From the NCBI GenBank assembly GCA_020622105.1, contig JAHRYP010000005.1:33113-97112 (forward strand): DNA of 64,000 nucleotides. Reading direction: 5' to 3'. Below are positions 11,209 to 21,871 of this stretch, one piece after another (within the stretch, counting starts at the first letter, position 1; every line of letters starts with the position of its first letter). A model generated the notes under the pieces. The model was not told the DNA's origin, did no database searches, and saw nothing but the letters and a program-made list of their open reading frames with translations. The position numbers were made by a program, and so were the translations under genes. This DNA is from Methylotenera sp. (GTDB lineage Bacteria > Pseudomonadota > Gammaproteobacteria > Burkholderiales > Methylophilaceae).

Positions 11209-11399
11209 TGTTAAAAAAACTAAAACATGTGTGGCATATCATCCGTCGCTTGGCGGGTGATGATGCATACGAACAGTACCTGAAACACCATGCTGAATTT
11301 CACGCTGCTACGGTAGATGCGCCCCCTGCGCTATCGCGTAAGGAGTTCTTTAAGCTATGGCAGGATAATAAATGGAAAGGTGTGAAACGTTGTTGTTAA
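11193..11399 (+). CDS. YbdD/YjiX family protein (CstA partner), overlaps the cstA 3' end
   Basis: 68 aa; Y(E)QYLKHH...SRKEFFK.WQDNKW.G..RCC. Confidence 0.85.
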   Translation: MGKRLMLKKLKHVWHIIRRLAGDDAYEQYLKHHAEFHAATVDAPPALSRKEFFKLWQDNKWKGVKRCC

Positions 11400-11653
11400 A
11401 GCAGGCGCTGACTGATGCAGAAATTTCCCGCGTCATTGAGATGGCGTGGGAAGACCGTACGCCATTTGAAGCAATAGCGGTGCAGTTTGGCTTGAATCAG
11501 GATGGGGTCATTAAGTTGATGCGTTCTCACCTGAAACAAAGTTCTTTTAAATTGTGGCGTGAACGTACTAACGGGCAAAAGACCAAGCACTTGATGTTAA
11601 GACACGCTGCGGTGACCAGGCATAAGGCTAATCACCGCGTTAAGCAATTCTGA
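11372..11653 (+). CDS. TIGR03643/DUF2805-type small protein
   Basis: 93 aa; ISRVIEMAWEDRTPFEAIAVQFGL...KLMRSHLKQSSFKLWRER. Confidence 0.7.
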   Translation: MERCETLLLKQALTDAEISRVIEMAWEDRTPFEAIAVQFGLNQDGVIKLMRSHLKQSSFKLWRERTNGQKTKHLMLRHAAVTRHKANHRVKQF

Positions 11654-11664
11654 CTTTGCTTGCT

Positions 11665-12450
11665 TTAGCGTGAGTTTATTTTTTGGCTGACAATAAACAT
11701 TACAACACCGATGATCACCATCGGTAAACTTAACCATTGACCCATGCTCAAGCCCATAGACAATAGACCTAGATAGTCGTCCGGTTCGCGCGTATATTCC
11801 GCGACAAACCTGAAGCTGCCATAGCCAATCAGGAATAATGCGGAGATAGCGCCGGTTGCGCGCGGTTTTGCTGAGTAGATCCATAGAATCAGAAACAGTA
11901 GAATACCTTCAAGTGCAAATTCATAAAGTTGTGACGGATGGCGCAGCAGATTATCTACGCGAGGGAATATCATGCCGAAGTCAGCGTTGGTGACTCTGCC
12001 CCATAATTCACCGTTAATGAAGTTACCCATACGGCCAGCGCCTAAGCCGATTGGCACCAAGGGTGCCACAAAATCCATGATCTTTAGCCAGTTTAAGTGG
12101 TATTTTCTGCCAAAAAACCACATAGCTCCCAGTACGCCCAGAAATCCGCCATGGAAGCTCATGCCACCTTGCCATACCGCGAAAATTTCTGCTGGATGTT
12201 CAATAAAGTAATCTAGCTGGTAGAACAGTACATAGCCCAGACGACCGCCGATAATCACGCCAAGTGCGCCAAAGAATAAAGCGTCATCTAGCATGGGCAC
12301 AGTCCAGCGATGCCAGCTACGATGCTTGATCTGCCATTTACCTAAAGCCAGAAAAGATAAAAAACCGATCAGGTACATCAAGCCGTACCAATGGATACCA
12401 AAAGAACCTAAATGGATGGCAACGGGATCAAACTGTGGGTGAACAAACAT
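11665..12450 (-). CDS. lgt: Prolipoprotein diacylglyceryl transferase
   Basis: 261 aa; [33 protein letters not shown]. Confidence 0.95.
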   Translation of the reverse strand: MFVHPQFDPVAIHLGSFGIHWYGLMYLIGFLSFLALGKWQIKHRSWHRWTVPMLDDALFFGALGVIIGGRLGYVLFYQLDYFIEHPAEIFAVWQGGMSFHGGFLGVLGAMWFFGRKYHLNWLKIMDFVAPLVPIGLGAGRMGNFINGELWGRVTNADFGMIFPRVDNLLRHPSQLYEFALEGILLFLILWIYSAKPRATGAISALFLIGYGSFRFVAEYTREPDDYLGLLSMGLSMGQWLSLPMVIIGVVMFIVSQKINSR

Positions 12451-12544
12451 GAGGGTTAACTTCTAGTGAATAGGTTGTGATTTTACCTAAAATTTCCGTA
12501 AAGACTAAATTTAGTACTTAATATAATTTGTAATGGCAGCTTTA

Positions 12545-13273
12545 TTAAATGCGGGGTAGCGCGTTGCGCTCCAATTCAACCAGATGCGGCAGTAGTTCAG
12601 AGTTTTTCTGCACATGAAAAATAAAACGCGGCACATCATGCGTGGTAGTCTGCGCCATGAAAGGTTCGCCCCAAAAGCTCAGTAATGCTTCGGTATCTCC
12701 ACTTGACTGATTATCGGCAAGAATAAAAGAAACGGTTTTGCTTAAATCTCGCCAGCGCGGCGCCCGGACTTTTTCGCTGCCATTGCAAGCCGCAATCTTG
12801 GGTTGTATCTCTTGCTGCCAGAGTTCTCGCTGGCTTTCATCCAGTACAAACTGTATGGATTTTACAAGCGGGTTTTCCACTGCTGGTCGTAACAATGCGT
12901 CAAACAGCGGCTGCGGTTTGTACATAGACATGCATAGGTTGTACCAGAGGGTGTCGCCGCTCATTTGCCTGACAAACTGTTCATTGGCTGAGCGCAAGTG
13001 GCGGGGGCCAACCAAAACAACATCCGGAGCTTTTAAAGTGGATTGAATATTATTGATGGCCTGTAAAGCATGCTGCACTTGTTCGGCAGTAATTTCATTA
13101 TTTCTTGTGTGGCGCATGAAATTAATCAGCAGCAAAGCAATCAAGGCTAAAACAATCGGCAGAATGACGTGTTCGTCAACGATGTGGAGCAGATGCAGAA
13201 TCAGGGCAATTACAGCAGCAATAATTCCGGCGATGGCATCCCATTCAAAGCTTATGATTTTTTTTAATGTCAT
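12545..13273 (-). CDS. Hypothetical membrane protein with a large soluble C-terminal domain
   Basis: 242 aa; two N-terminal TM helices, no motif recognised with certainty. Confidence 0.55.
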   Translation of the reverse strand: MTLKKIISFEWDAIAGIIAAVIALILHLLHIVDEHVILPIVLALIALLLINFMRHTRNNEITAEQVQHALQAINNIQSTLKAPDVVLVGPRHLRSANEQFVRQMSGDTLWYNLCMSMYKPQPLFDALLRPAVENPLVKSIQFVLDESQRELWQQEIQPKIAACNGSEKVRAPRWRDLSKTVSFILADNQSSGDTEALLSFWGEPFMAQTTTHDVPRFIFHVQKNSELLPHLVELERNALPRI

Positions 13274-13503
13274 TTCAGGGTCTCACTTTGACGAATTAAT
13301 GACTTGCAGAATTAATGGTCAAATTAAGCTGAGTCACTTAGGGTGATAAGTTGGCTTAATATTGCCAACGCAAGCTTAGGCTTAATAACACGTGTTTGTC
13401 TATAATTTTGTTGGGTTTGTAACTGTGAAATTAGCGTAGAAAACCATACAGAATTTATTCTACGGTATACAGGGAGGTGTTATTGAACTTGGTGCTTTTA
13501 TTT

Positions 13504-13887
13504 TCAACCCATGAGCTTGGCAAATAGACGGCAGAAGAAATTGACATTGCTACCGCCTCTTCTGCTGATTGGTCTTTTGATTGGGTAGGTGAAAAAGTAA
13601 TTGCGGATAGCGAAAACAATGCAAATTGAGCCAAGTGCTATACCTGCCAACTGGATCCAATAAATGCGCCTCATGAACAATGTTTCAGCAATAGGGCGAA
13701 CTGAGCCGTGCTGCAGTGTGCTGAGCTCATGGTTAAGCCAGGCCGGAACCACCCAATAAAAAATCATAAACAGTAAAGAACCAAGTAGAATATAAGCTCG
13801 CCAAGTAAACATATTCGTGATATGCAGGCTCTCAGATGACGCTGCATCTGGTATTTTTCGATTTTTGTGATCACGACTTTGGGGCAT
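13504..13887 (-). CDS. Hypothetical membrane protein
   Basis: 127 aa; two predicted TM segments. Confidence 0.45.
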   Translation of the reverse strand: MPQSRDHKNRKIPDAASSESLHITNMFTWRAYILLGSLLFMIFYWVVPAWLNHELSTLQHGSVRPIAETLFMRRIYWIQLAGIALGSICIVFAIRNYFFTYPIKRPISRRGGSNVNFFCRLFAKLMG

Positions 13888-14216
13888 AAATTCCTTTTAA
13901 AGCGATATACAGAGCTTGGATTGAGCTTAAATGCTGTTATGCGTCTTGTTCGCGGTATTTTGTTGTGGCAATCACTGACAATTAACCATGTAAATAGTAC
14001 GGGATAATTTGTGTGAGATCATCACCAGACTTGGTGATAACAAGCTTTAATTTATCGTGATTGTTAATTTAAACCGACATGCGAGTGGTATATTTTCTGC
14101 TAAATATCTGGTTTGTGTTAAATCACATATCTTTCATCATATTTCTTTGGCTAGTTCACGTTACTAGTCTAAAATTACACTTTTATTTAATCTTCAAATA
14201 ATTACGGATTTTTATC

Positions 14217-16067
14217 ATGCCAGTTTATCGTTCACGCACTACTACTCATGGTCGCAATATGGCGGGTGCACGCGCATTGTGGCGTGCTACCGGCATGAAA
14301 GATGGCGACTTCGACAAACCTATCATTGCAATTGCCAACTCGTTTACGCAATTTGTACCTGGCCACGTTCATCTTAAAGATATGGGTCAATTGGTTGCAC
14401 GCGAGATTGAAAAAGCGGGTGGCGTAGCAAAAGAGTTCAACACCATTGCGGTGGATGACGGTATTGCTATGGGTCACAGCGGCATGCTCTATAGCCTGCC
14501 TAGCCGTGATTTGATTGCAGACAGCGTAGAGTACATGGTCAACGCACACTGTGCAGATGCCTTGGTATGTATTTCAAACTGCGACAAAATTACCCCAGGT
14601 ATGCTGATGGCGGCATTGCGCTTGAATATCCCAGTGGTATTTGTTTCCGGCGGCCCGATGGAAGCGGGTAAAGTAAGTTGGGGTGGTAATACACATAAAC
14701 TGGATTTGGTAGATGCGATGGTTGCTGCTGCCGATGATAAAGTGAGTGATGCCGAGTCTGATGCGATTGAGCGTTCAGCCTGCCCAACCTGCGGTTCGTG
14801 TTCAGGTATGTTTACTGCCAACTCTATGAACTGCTTAACTGAGGCATTAGGTCTTAGCTTGCCGGGTAACGGCTCTACTCTAGCTACGCACTCTGCACGT
14901 AAGGAGCTATTCCTGAAAGCGGGTCGTTTGATTGTTGAGCTGGCCAAGCGTCATTACGAGCAGGATGATTACAGCGTGTTGCCACGCAGCATTGCTAATA
15001 TTAAAGCTTTTGAGAATGCGATGAGCCTGGATGTGGCAATGGGTGGTTCAACCAATACCGTATTACATTTACTGGCTGCAGCCCATGAAGCCGGCGTTGA
15101 TTTTACAATGAGTGATATTGACCAGATTTCGCGCAAAGTCCCGTGTGTAAGCAAAGTAGCGCCAGCTACTGCTAAATACCATATGGAAGATGTACACCGT
15201 GCCGGTGGCGTGATGGCAATTCTGGGTGAGTTGGATCGTGCAGGTGTGATTCATCGCGATACGCCAACCGTGCATACTGCAACATTAGGCGACGCCCTGG
15301 ATCAATGGGACATTAAAGTTACCGACAATGAAGATGTGAAGAAATTCTATCGAGCAGCACCAGGCGGCATTTCAACTACCATTGCTTTCAGCCAAAGCAT
15401 GCTATACCCGACACTGGATGATGATCGCGCTGAGGGCTGTATTCGTGATAAAGCACACGCTTACTCACTGGATGGTGGCTTGGCCGTGCTTTACGGCAAC
15501 ATTGCGCAAGATGGCTGTATCGTTAAAACTGCCGGTGTGGATGACAGCATCCTGAAATTTACCGGTCGTGCACGTATTTTTGAAAGTCAGGATAGTGCGG
15601 TTGAAGCAATTCTGGCCGATAAAATTGTAGCGGGTGATGTAGTGGTGATTCGTTACGAAGGTCCGCGCGGCGGCCCAGGCATGCAGGAAATGTTATATCC
15701 GACTTCATACCTGAAATCTAAAGGTCTAGGCGCAGCCTGTGCGCTACTCACAGATGGCCGCTTCTCAGGCGGTACATCAGGCCTGAGTATTGGCCATGCT
15801 TCTCCTGAAGCGGCCGAAGGTGGCGCTATAGGCTTGGTACAGGAAAACGATACGATTGAAATTGACATTCCTAATCGCACCATTCATTTAGCAGTGACTG
15901 ATGAAGAGCTGTCACACCGTCGATTAAAAATGGAAGAAAAAGGCAAAGCCGCATGGAAGCCGGTTGACCGTGAGCGCGTGGTTTCACCAGCCTTGCGCGC
16001 TTATGCTGCAATGAGTACCAGTGCAGCGCGTGGCGCAGTGCGCGATGTCTCTCAAATCGAGAAGTAA
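14217..16067 (+). CDS. ilvD: Dihydroxy-acid dehydratase
   Basis: 616 aa; [55 protein letters not shown]. Confidence 0.97.
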   Translation: MPVYRSRTTTHGRNMAGARALWRATGMKDGDFDKPIIAIANSFTQFVPGHVHLKDMGQLVAREIEKAGGVAKEFNTIAVDDGIAMGHSGMLYSLPSRDLIADSVEYMVNAHCADALVCISNCDKITPGMLMAALRLNIPVVFVSGGPMEAGKVSWGGNTHKLDLVDAMVAAADDKVSDAESDAIERSACPTCGSCSGMFTANSMNCLTEALGLSLPGNGSTLATHSARKELFLKAGRLIVELAKRHYEQDDYSVLPRSIANIKAFENAMSLDVAMGGSTNTVLHLLAAAHEAGVDFTMSDIDQISRKVPCVSKVAPATAKYHMEDVHRAGGVMAILGELDRAGVIHRDTPTVHTATLGDALDQWDIKVTDNEDVKKFYRAAPGGISTTIAFSQSMLYPTLDDDRAEGCIRDKAHAYSLDGGLAVLYGNIAQDGCIVKTAGVDDSILKFTGRARIFESQDSAVEAILADKIVAGDVVVIRYEGPRGGPGMQEMLYPTSYLKSKGLGAACALLTDGRFSGGTSGLSIGHASPEAAEGGAIGLVQENDTIEIDIPNRTIHLAVTDEELSHRRLKMEEKGKAAWKPVDRERVVSPALRAYAAMSTSAARGAVRDVSQIEK

Positions 16068-16137
16068 AACTAGCAACACTAATTGGCCGCTTGGCGGCGG
16101 CCAATTAAATTTAGAGTTAAGTTCAGAGTAAATTTAA

Positions 16138-17061
16138 ATGACGCAAACCAGTGCAGTAAAAAAAATTAACCCAGTTGCAGAAGCCGAGCACCATCACGTA
16201 CGTTTCATTCGCGATGAGAGCGGTTTGGATTACATCGAAATCGATAATGAATTTTCAACTGCAAAAATTGCATTGCAGGGCGCCCATGTCATGGCATGGC
16301 AGCCAAAATCACAGCAGCATCCGGTATTATGGCTGTCAAGTAATGCGCGCTATGTGCCAGGCCGTTCTATCCGCGGCGGCATACCAATCTGCTGGCCATG
16401 GTTTGGCGCACATCCGACAGATAGCACACTGTGCCCACATGGCTTTGCACGCGTGATGCCATGGCAGGTGGTTGATGCTGAAACGCTTAATAACGGGGCA
16501 ACCCGCATAGAGTTGCAAATGCTGGAGCCAGCCGAATCAAAACGGCAGCTTTCATATCCGCACCTGCTGACCATTACAATTACGGTAGGTGAGACTTTAA
16601 GGCTTGATCTTGCGACAACCAATAAAGCGGATCATCCGTTTATGGTAGGCGAGGCGTTACATACATATTTTCAGGTAAGTGACGTGGCTTCTGTTCAAAT
16701 TAAAGGTTTGGAAGATACACTCTACGCTGACAAGGTGTTCAATTATGAGCGTCGTGTAGAGACCAATGATGTGCGGTTTCACGGAGAGTTCGATCGCGTT
16801 TATCTAAACACTAATGCCGACTGCATGATTCATGATGCTGGCTTAAACCGTCAAATTCGTATTTCAAAATCCGGTAGCCAGTCAACAGTGATCTGGAATC
16901 CATGGGGAGAAAAAGCGAATCAAATGGTGGATATGGGTAAGCCGGATGAATGGCGTGAGATGATTTGCGTGGAAACAGCAAATGCACTGGAAAATTCGGT
17001 AGTGATTAGTCCAGGCAGAACACATACAATGTCGGTTGAGTATCGTGTGGAGACGCTTTAA
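16138..17061 (+). CDS. D-hexose-6-phosphate mutarotase (aldose-1-epimerase-like, YeaD family)
   Basis: 307 aa; GGIPICWPWFG, HGFAR..PW, IWNPW.EKA..M.D. Confidence 0.9.
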   Translation: MTQTSAVKKINPVAEAEHHHVRFIRDESGLDYIEIDNEFSTAKIALQGAHVMAWQPKSQQHPVLWLSSNARYVPGRSIRGGIPICWPWFGAHPTDSTLCPHGFARVMPWQVVDAETLNNGATRIELQMLEPAESKRQLSYPHLLTITITVGETLRLDLATTNKADHPFMVGEALHTYFQVSDVASVQIKGLEDTLYADKVFNYERRVETNDVRFHGEFDRVYLNTNADCMIHDAGLNRQIRISKSGSQSTVIWNPWGEKANQMVDMGKPDEWREMICVETANALENSVVISPGRTHTMSVEYRVETL

Positions 17062-17326
17062 ATTCATCGATTATGTTTTTTAGCGTTCGTACACAACACT
17101 TTAGTTTTTTTAATGTCAGAAATACGTGGATAATGTCAACGCCCGTAACTGTTGGTGCGTTAGATATCCACAAAGTGTTATAGAGTTACCGGGTTAGCCT
17201 GATCAAATTGATTGAATTTAAGCGTAGTTATTTGATTTAGCTCACTTGTTAAAATTTTAATAATGGGTATTATTAAAGCGTTGTAAATTAAATAATTATT
17301 ATTAGGCGTTAATTTAAGGAGATAGC

Positions 17327-17653
17327 ATGAAAGCTTTATTACTAACAATCGCTGCTGCTGGTTCTATGTTTGTTGCAGCACAAGCTAACGCGGTGGATGC
17401 AGCGGCGGCACAAGCATTGGCACAAAAAAGCGGCTGTTTAGCTTGCCACAGTATCGACAAAAAAGTGTTAGGCCCATCTTACAAAGATGTTGCTGCTAAA
17501 TACAAAGGCGATAAAACTGCAGAAGCTAAAATGATTGAAAAAGTTAAAAAAGGTGGTAGCGGTGTTTGGGGTCCTATGCCTATGCCGGCTAATAGCCCAC
17601 AAGTTAAAGATGCAGACATCAAAACTATCGTTGCTTGGATTTTAGCAATGTAA
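17327..17653 (+). CDS. Monohaem c-type cytochrome (c551/c552-like)
   Basis: 108 aa; signal peptide, CLACH haem motif, distal MPMPAN..V.DAD. Confidence 0.92.
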   Translation: MKALLLTIAAAGSMFVAAQANAVDAAAAQALAQKSGCLACHSIDKKVLGPSYKDVAAKYKGDKTAEAKMIEKVKKGGSGVWGPMPMPANSPQVKDADIKTIVAWILAM

Positions 17654-17670
17654 TTGAGTTTGGATTTAAT

Positions 17671-17700
17671 AAAAAGCCAGCTTAATCGCTGGCTTTTTTT
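17671..17700 (+). terminator. Rho-independent terminator after the cytochrome c gene
   Basis: AAAAAGCCAGC-ttaat-CGCTGGCTTTTTTT. Confidence 0.85.
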
Positions 17701-17722
17701 ATAACTGCCAGAGTTGGAAAAT

Positions 17723-19075
17723 TTATTTTACTAGCCCGAACAAATATAAAAACACAGCAATAATTGCAATTGGTGAAATGTAGTTGTTTGTGATGCGCCA
17801 AAGTTTAAATCCACGATTATCCAGATTCAATTCATCTTGTACGTGATCCCTCTTCATAAAATAGCCGGCAAAAAGTGCCATAAGTAGACCGCCAAGAGGC
17901 AGTAGTATTGTTGAAGTAAGTTTATCCAGCGTTTCAAAAATATTGAGCCCGAAGACGATTTTGACGTGTTGCCAATCGTTGAATGAAAGCACGACAGTAA
18001 TGCCTAGCAACCATACTGCCAAACCAAGCGCTACTGCCGAAACTTTGCGCGAAATTTTTGTATTTTCTACAATCCAGGCAACAGTCGGCTCAACCAGAGA
18101 TATTGCCGATGTCCATGCTGCAAATGCAACCAACATAAAAAATAGTGTAGCAATTAAGCTGCCCCATGGCATATTGCCAAAAGCGATAGGCAGCGTTTGA
18201 AAGATTAAGCCAGGGCCAGCATTCGGTGCTAGATTGTTGGCAAACACCAATGCATAAATTGCCAACCCCACCAGCAGGCCGAGCATGGTATCTGCCAGCG
18301 CAATATATATGGTGGTACGTGCTATGGAAACATGTCGTTGCAGGTATGAGCCATAGACCATCACAGAACCCATGCCCAGACTGAGCGAGAAGAACGCATG
18401 ACCGAGTGCCGATAATACAGCGACAGGTGTAATCTTCGAAAAATCCAGACTGAACATAAAGTGATATGCTGCTTGCATATCGCCCACAGACATACTGTAG
18501 CCGAGCAGGATAAGCAGAATAAAAAACAGTGCGGGGATAAGAATGTTATTCGCTTTTTCCAGCCCTGAATTCACACCGCGCGCTACCACGCCCATGGTGA
18601 GACACATAAAAACAGTATGCCAGAACAGCAGGGTCAAAGGTGATGCCAGCAGGTCATTAAAATTAGCGGTAGATTCTGCCGCCTTAATATCTACAAAAGA
18701 ACCTTTTATGGCTTCGGTAATGAAGTACAGCACCCAGCCACCAATCACGCTGTAAAAACTCAGGATCAGCAGACCGGTCAACATGCCCATGCCCCCCAGC
18801 AGTTTCCAGTAAGGTGAAGCCTTAGCTTCAATAGCCAAAGCTTCTATGCCGTTAAATGGATTTTTCTGGGCGCGTCTGCCGAGCAAGATCTCCGTCATCA
18901 TCAATGGGATGCCTACAATCAATATGCAAGCAATGAATACCAGCACAAAGGCACTGCCACCATTGACGCCTATCATATAGGGTAATTTCCATATATTACC
19001 CAGGCCGATGGCGGAACCCGCAGTAGCAAGCATAAAGGTCCAGCGGTTGCGCCAAGTGCTGCGATGATGCGTCAT
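17723..19075 (-). CDS. Sodium-dependent transporter, NSS/SNF family
   Basis: 450 aa; WRNRWTFMLATAGSAIGLGNIWKLPYM signature. Confidence 0.92.
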   Translation of the reverse strand: MTHHRSTWRNRWTFMLATAGSAIGLGNIWKLPYMIGVNGGSAFVLVFIACILIVGIPLMMTEILLGRRAQKNPFNGIEALAIEAKASPYWKLLGGMGMLTGLLILSFYSVIGGWVLYFITEAIKGSFVDIKAAESTANFNDLLASPLTLLFWHTVFMCLTMGVVARGVNSGLEKANNILIPALFFILLILLGYSMSVGDMQAAYHFMFSLDFSKITPVAVLSALGHAFFSLSLGMGSVMVYGSYLQRHVSIARTTIYIALADTMLGLLVGLAIYALVFANNLAPNAGPGLIFQTLPIAFGNMPWGSLIATLFFMLVAFAAWTSAISLVEPTVAWIVENTKISRKVSAVALGLAVWLLGITVVLSFNDWQHVKIVFGLNIFETLDKLTSTILLPLGGLLMALFAGYFMKRDHVQDELNLDNRGFKLWRITNNYISPIAIIAVFLYLFGLVK

Positions 19076-19118
19076 GAAGGCCTCTTGGATTTATTCCTGA
19101 ATCATGATTTTCGAAATA

Positions 19119-20450
19119 CTATTTTTTAATTTCAGAAAAATAGCGTTCGGTTTCGGATTTTACGACCTTGGCTAGCAATAATAAACCAATGAGATTCGGG
19201 ATCGCCATCAAGCCGTTTGCCAGATCAGAGAAGTTCCATACAAACTCAAGGCTAGTAGTTGCACCTACAATCACAGCCGCGGTAAATAGTACGCGGTAGG
19301 CTGCGATCGCACGCGGGCCGAACAGGTATTCAATCGCTTTCTCACCGTAATAGTTCCAGCCAATAAGGGTAGAGTAGGCGAATAAAGCTGTGGCGATTGC
19401 AACAATAATTCTGCCGGTTTCGCCTAAAGTTTCTGCAATGCTGGCACTGGTGAGCTCGCTCGCATTAACGCCTTGTGTCCAGGAGTTGGCAGTAAGGATA
19501 ATAAGTGCGGTCATGGTGCAGACAACAAGCGTATCAATAAAGGTTTGTGTCATGCTCACCAAAGCCTGTTTTACCGGATCATTGGTGCGGGCCGCAGCTG
19601 CGGCTATCGGTGCAGAGCCTAAGCCCGATTCGTTCGAAAACACACCGCGCGCAATACCATAACGCATTGCTGCGGCAATCGTTGCACCGACGAAACCGCC
19701 GGTAGCAGCAATTGGATTAAATGCATGGTAAAAAATAAGGGAGAAAGCGTGTGGAATTTTTTCTACGTTCATTGCCAGTACCACCAATGCACAAGCCACA
19801 TAGCCCACAATCATGAACGGTACCAGCAACGAGGTAAATCTGCCGATAGAACGGATGCCACCCAAAATCACCAAACCGGTGAGTATCATGAGTACCCAGC
19901 CCGTCGTGATTGGCGCGATATGAAATGTGCTTTCAAATATTTTGGCCGTGGCGTTAGCTTGCGTCATGTTGCCGATGCCAAATGCCGCACATGCGGTAAA
20001 TATTGCAAACAATGTTCCCAGCCACGGCAATCCTGCACCGTTGGCGAGGTAATACATGGGTCCGCCACGCATGCCGTGCGGGCCTTTTTCACGATACTTG
20101 ACCGCGAGCACTGCCTCGGCATATTTGGTCGCCATGCCGACCAAACCCGTCATCCACATCCAGAATACTGCGCCTGGGCCACCTAGTGTAATGGCGGTTG
20201 CAACGCCAACGATATTACCAATACCAACAGTTGCGGCTAGCGCAGTCATGAGGGCGGCAAAATGACTGATATCGCCTTCGTGGTGATGGTCTTTATGGAA
20301 TATGAGTTTGAAAGCTAATGGCAGCGCTCTGAACTGCATGCCTTTTAGTAAAACCGTCAGATAGAGACCGGTGCCGAGCAGTAGGGTTAGCATTGGTGGC
20401 CCCCATACCCAAGCTGATAAAGTAGCGACGATGGATTCAATAGTTTGCAT
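19119..20450 (-). CDS. Amino-acid carrier protein, alanine:sodium symporter (AGCS) family
   Basis: 443 aa; GPGAVFWMWMTGLVGMATKYAE, NESGLGSAPIAAAAA. Confidence 0.92.
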   Translation of the reverse strand: MQTIESIVATLSAWVWGPPMLTLLLGTGLYLTVLLKGMQFRALPLAFKLIFHKDHHHEGDISHFAALMTALAATVGIGNIVGVATAITLGGPGAVFWMWMTGLVGMATKYAEAVLAVKYREKGPHGMRGGPMYYLANGAGLPWLGTLFAIFTACAAFGIGNMTQANATAKIFESTFHIAPITTGWVLMILTGLVILGGIRSIGRFTSLLVPFMIVGYVACALVVLAMNVEKIPHAFSLIFYHAFNPIAATGGFVGATIAAAMRYGIARGVFSNESGLGSAPIAAAAARTNDPVKQALVSMTQTFIDTLVVCTMTALIILTANSWTQGVNASELTSASIAETLGETGRIIVAIATALFAYSTLIGWNYYGEKAIEYLFGPRAIAAYRVLFTAAVIVGATTSLEFVWNFSDLANGLMAIPNLIGLLLLAKVVKSETERYFSEIKK

Positions 20451-20539
20451 ATGGCACCGGCAATTAAAGTTATTTTCTATAGATTATAGTCATAACTTCC
20501 TATTCGTGGATTTTTTTAATCCAGGAGTTGAAAAGTACC

Positions 20540-21844
20540 CTAGGAGTTAAATAACTCAGTCAGCACAGCAGTCATAGACTGATGATCAGCTACTCCCGCG
20601 CTTTCGCGGATGCTATGCATCGCCCACATCGGCGAACCAACATCTACACTTGGCACGCCTAAATTGGATGCGACGATAGGCCCAATGGTGCTGCCGCATC
20701 CTAAATCTGTGCGGTGTGCATATTGCTGATAAGGCACTCCGGCACGTTCGCACAGCGTGATGAAGCGTGCTGCGGTATCTGCATTGGTTGAATAGCGCTG
20801 GTTGGCATTGGTTTTAATTACCGGGCCTTTGTTCACGAGAACGTGGTGACAGGGTTCGTAGGCGCCCGGATAGTTAGGGTGATAAGCATGTGCCATGTCA
20901 GCACTGATAAAGAAGCTTTGTGCCAGTGCGCGCAGTCTATCTTCTTCTTTAAAGCCGATACTTAGTGCTATGCGGTTGATTACATCAGCTAAAAAGCTGC
21001 CACTAGCACCGGTAGCACTTTCACTGCCTACTTCTTCGTGGTCAAACAAGGCGCAGACGCCAGTCGAGCTTGGGTCTTCAGCGGCTAATAATGCAGTAAT
21101 TGCAGCATGGCACGAGGCCAGATTATCCAGCTGGCTATCGGCGATGAACTCCTGTTCAGCACCCCAGAATGATCCTTTTTGAGTATCGAACACATTCAAC
21201 TCAAAAGTTAATATATCCGCCGAATCTACGTTGAGTGACTGTGCGATATAAGTCAGAAACTGCTGATCGGCAGCGACACCATCTATACTTTCTGCAAACA
21301 GCAGCGGTAACTCGGTCTGTTTATTGAGCACCAAACCCTTGTCATTCACCTCACGGTTCATATGAATAGCGAGGTTAGGCAGGCGCATCAGTGCGTTATC
21401 GAACTTGAGCAGCCTTGTTTCATGGCTATTGCCTGCGCGCAAAGTCACGCGTCCGGCGATGCTTAAGTCGCGGTCGGTAAATGTCGCTAAAATAGGCCCG
21501 CCGTAGACTTCAACGCCGATGCGTATTAAGCCATCGCTGCCAAATGCAGCCTGCGGTTTAAGGCGTAAACCAGGCGAGTCTGTATGTGCGCCGACGATGC
21601 GGAAACCACTCTCTACAAGTGGCTGGGAGCCAACGTTAAAAGCAATGATGGATGCACCACCACGCACTACAAAATAACGCTTCCCCGTGGCTAACTGCCA
21701 GCTTTGCGATTCTTCTAGGTGCGTAAATCCTTGTTTAAGCAGCCTTTGTTCTACACTGTGAACCGCATGCCAGGGACTGGGACTGACATCAATAAAATCC
21801 AGCAGGTCTTGCGCCAAGGCGCGGGATTGGTCTGAAATTTTCAT
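20540..21844 (-). CDS. M18 family aminopeptidase
   Basis: 434 aa; DFIDVSPSPWHAV, VGAHTDSPGLRLKP, DHEEVGS, DVGSPMWAMHSIRE. Confidence 0.94.
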   Translation of the reverse strand: MKISDQSRALAQDLLDFIDVSPSPWHAVHSVEQRLLKQGFTHLEESQSWQLATGKRYFVVRGGASIIAFNVGSQPLVESGFRIVGAHTDSPGLRLKPQAAFGSDGLIRIGVEVYGGPILATFTDRDLSIAGRVTLRAGNSHETRLLKFDNALMRLPNLAIHMNREVNDKGLVLNKQTELPLLFAESIDGVAADQQFLTYIAQSLNVDSADILTFELNVFDTQKGSFWGAEQEFIADSQLDNLASCHAAITALLAAEDPSSTGVCALFDHEEVGSESATGASGSFLADVINRIALSIGFKEEDRLRALAQSFFISADMAHAYHPNYPGAYEPCHHVLVNKGPVIKTNANQRYSTNADTAARFITLCERAGVPYQQYAHRTDLGCGSTIGPIVASNLGVPSVDVGSPMWAMHSIRESAGVADHQSMTAVLTELFNS

Positions 21845-21871
21845 GATGTATATTATTCCACAGCAACTACT

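Noticed and set aside
14010-14060. ATCACC-agact-TGGTGAT hairpin upstream of ilvD considered as riboswitch or attenuator
   Set aside because: Short stem, no T-tract or leader-peptide-like Ile/Val/Leu codon run that I could identify.
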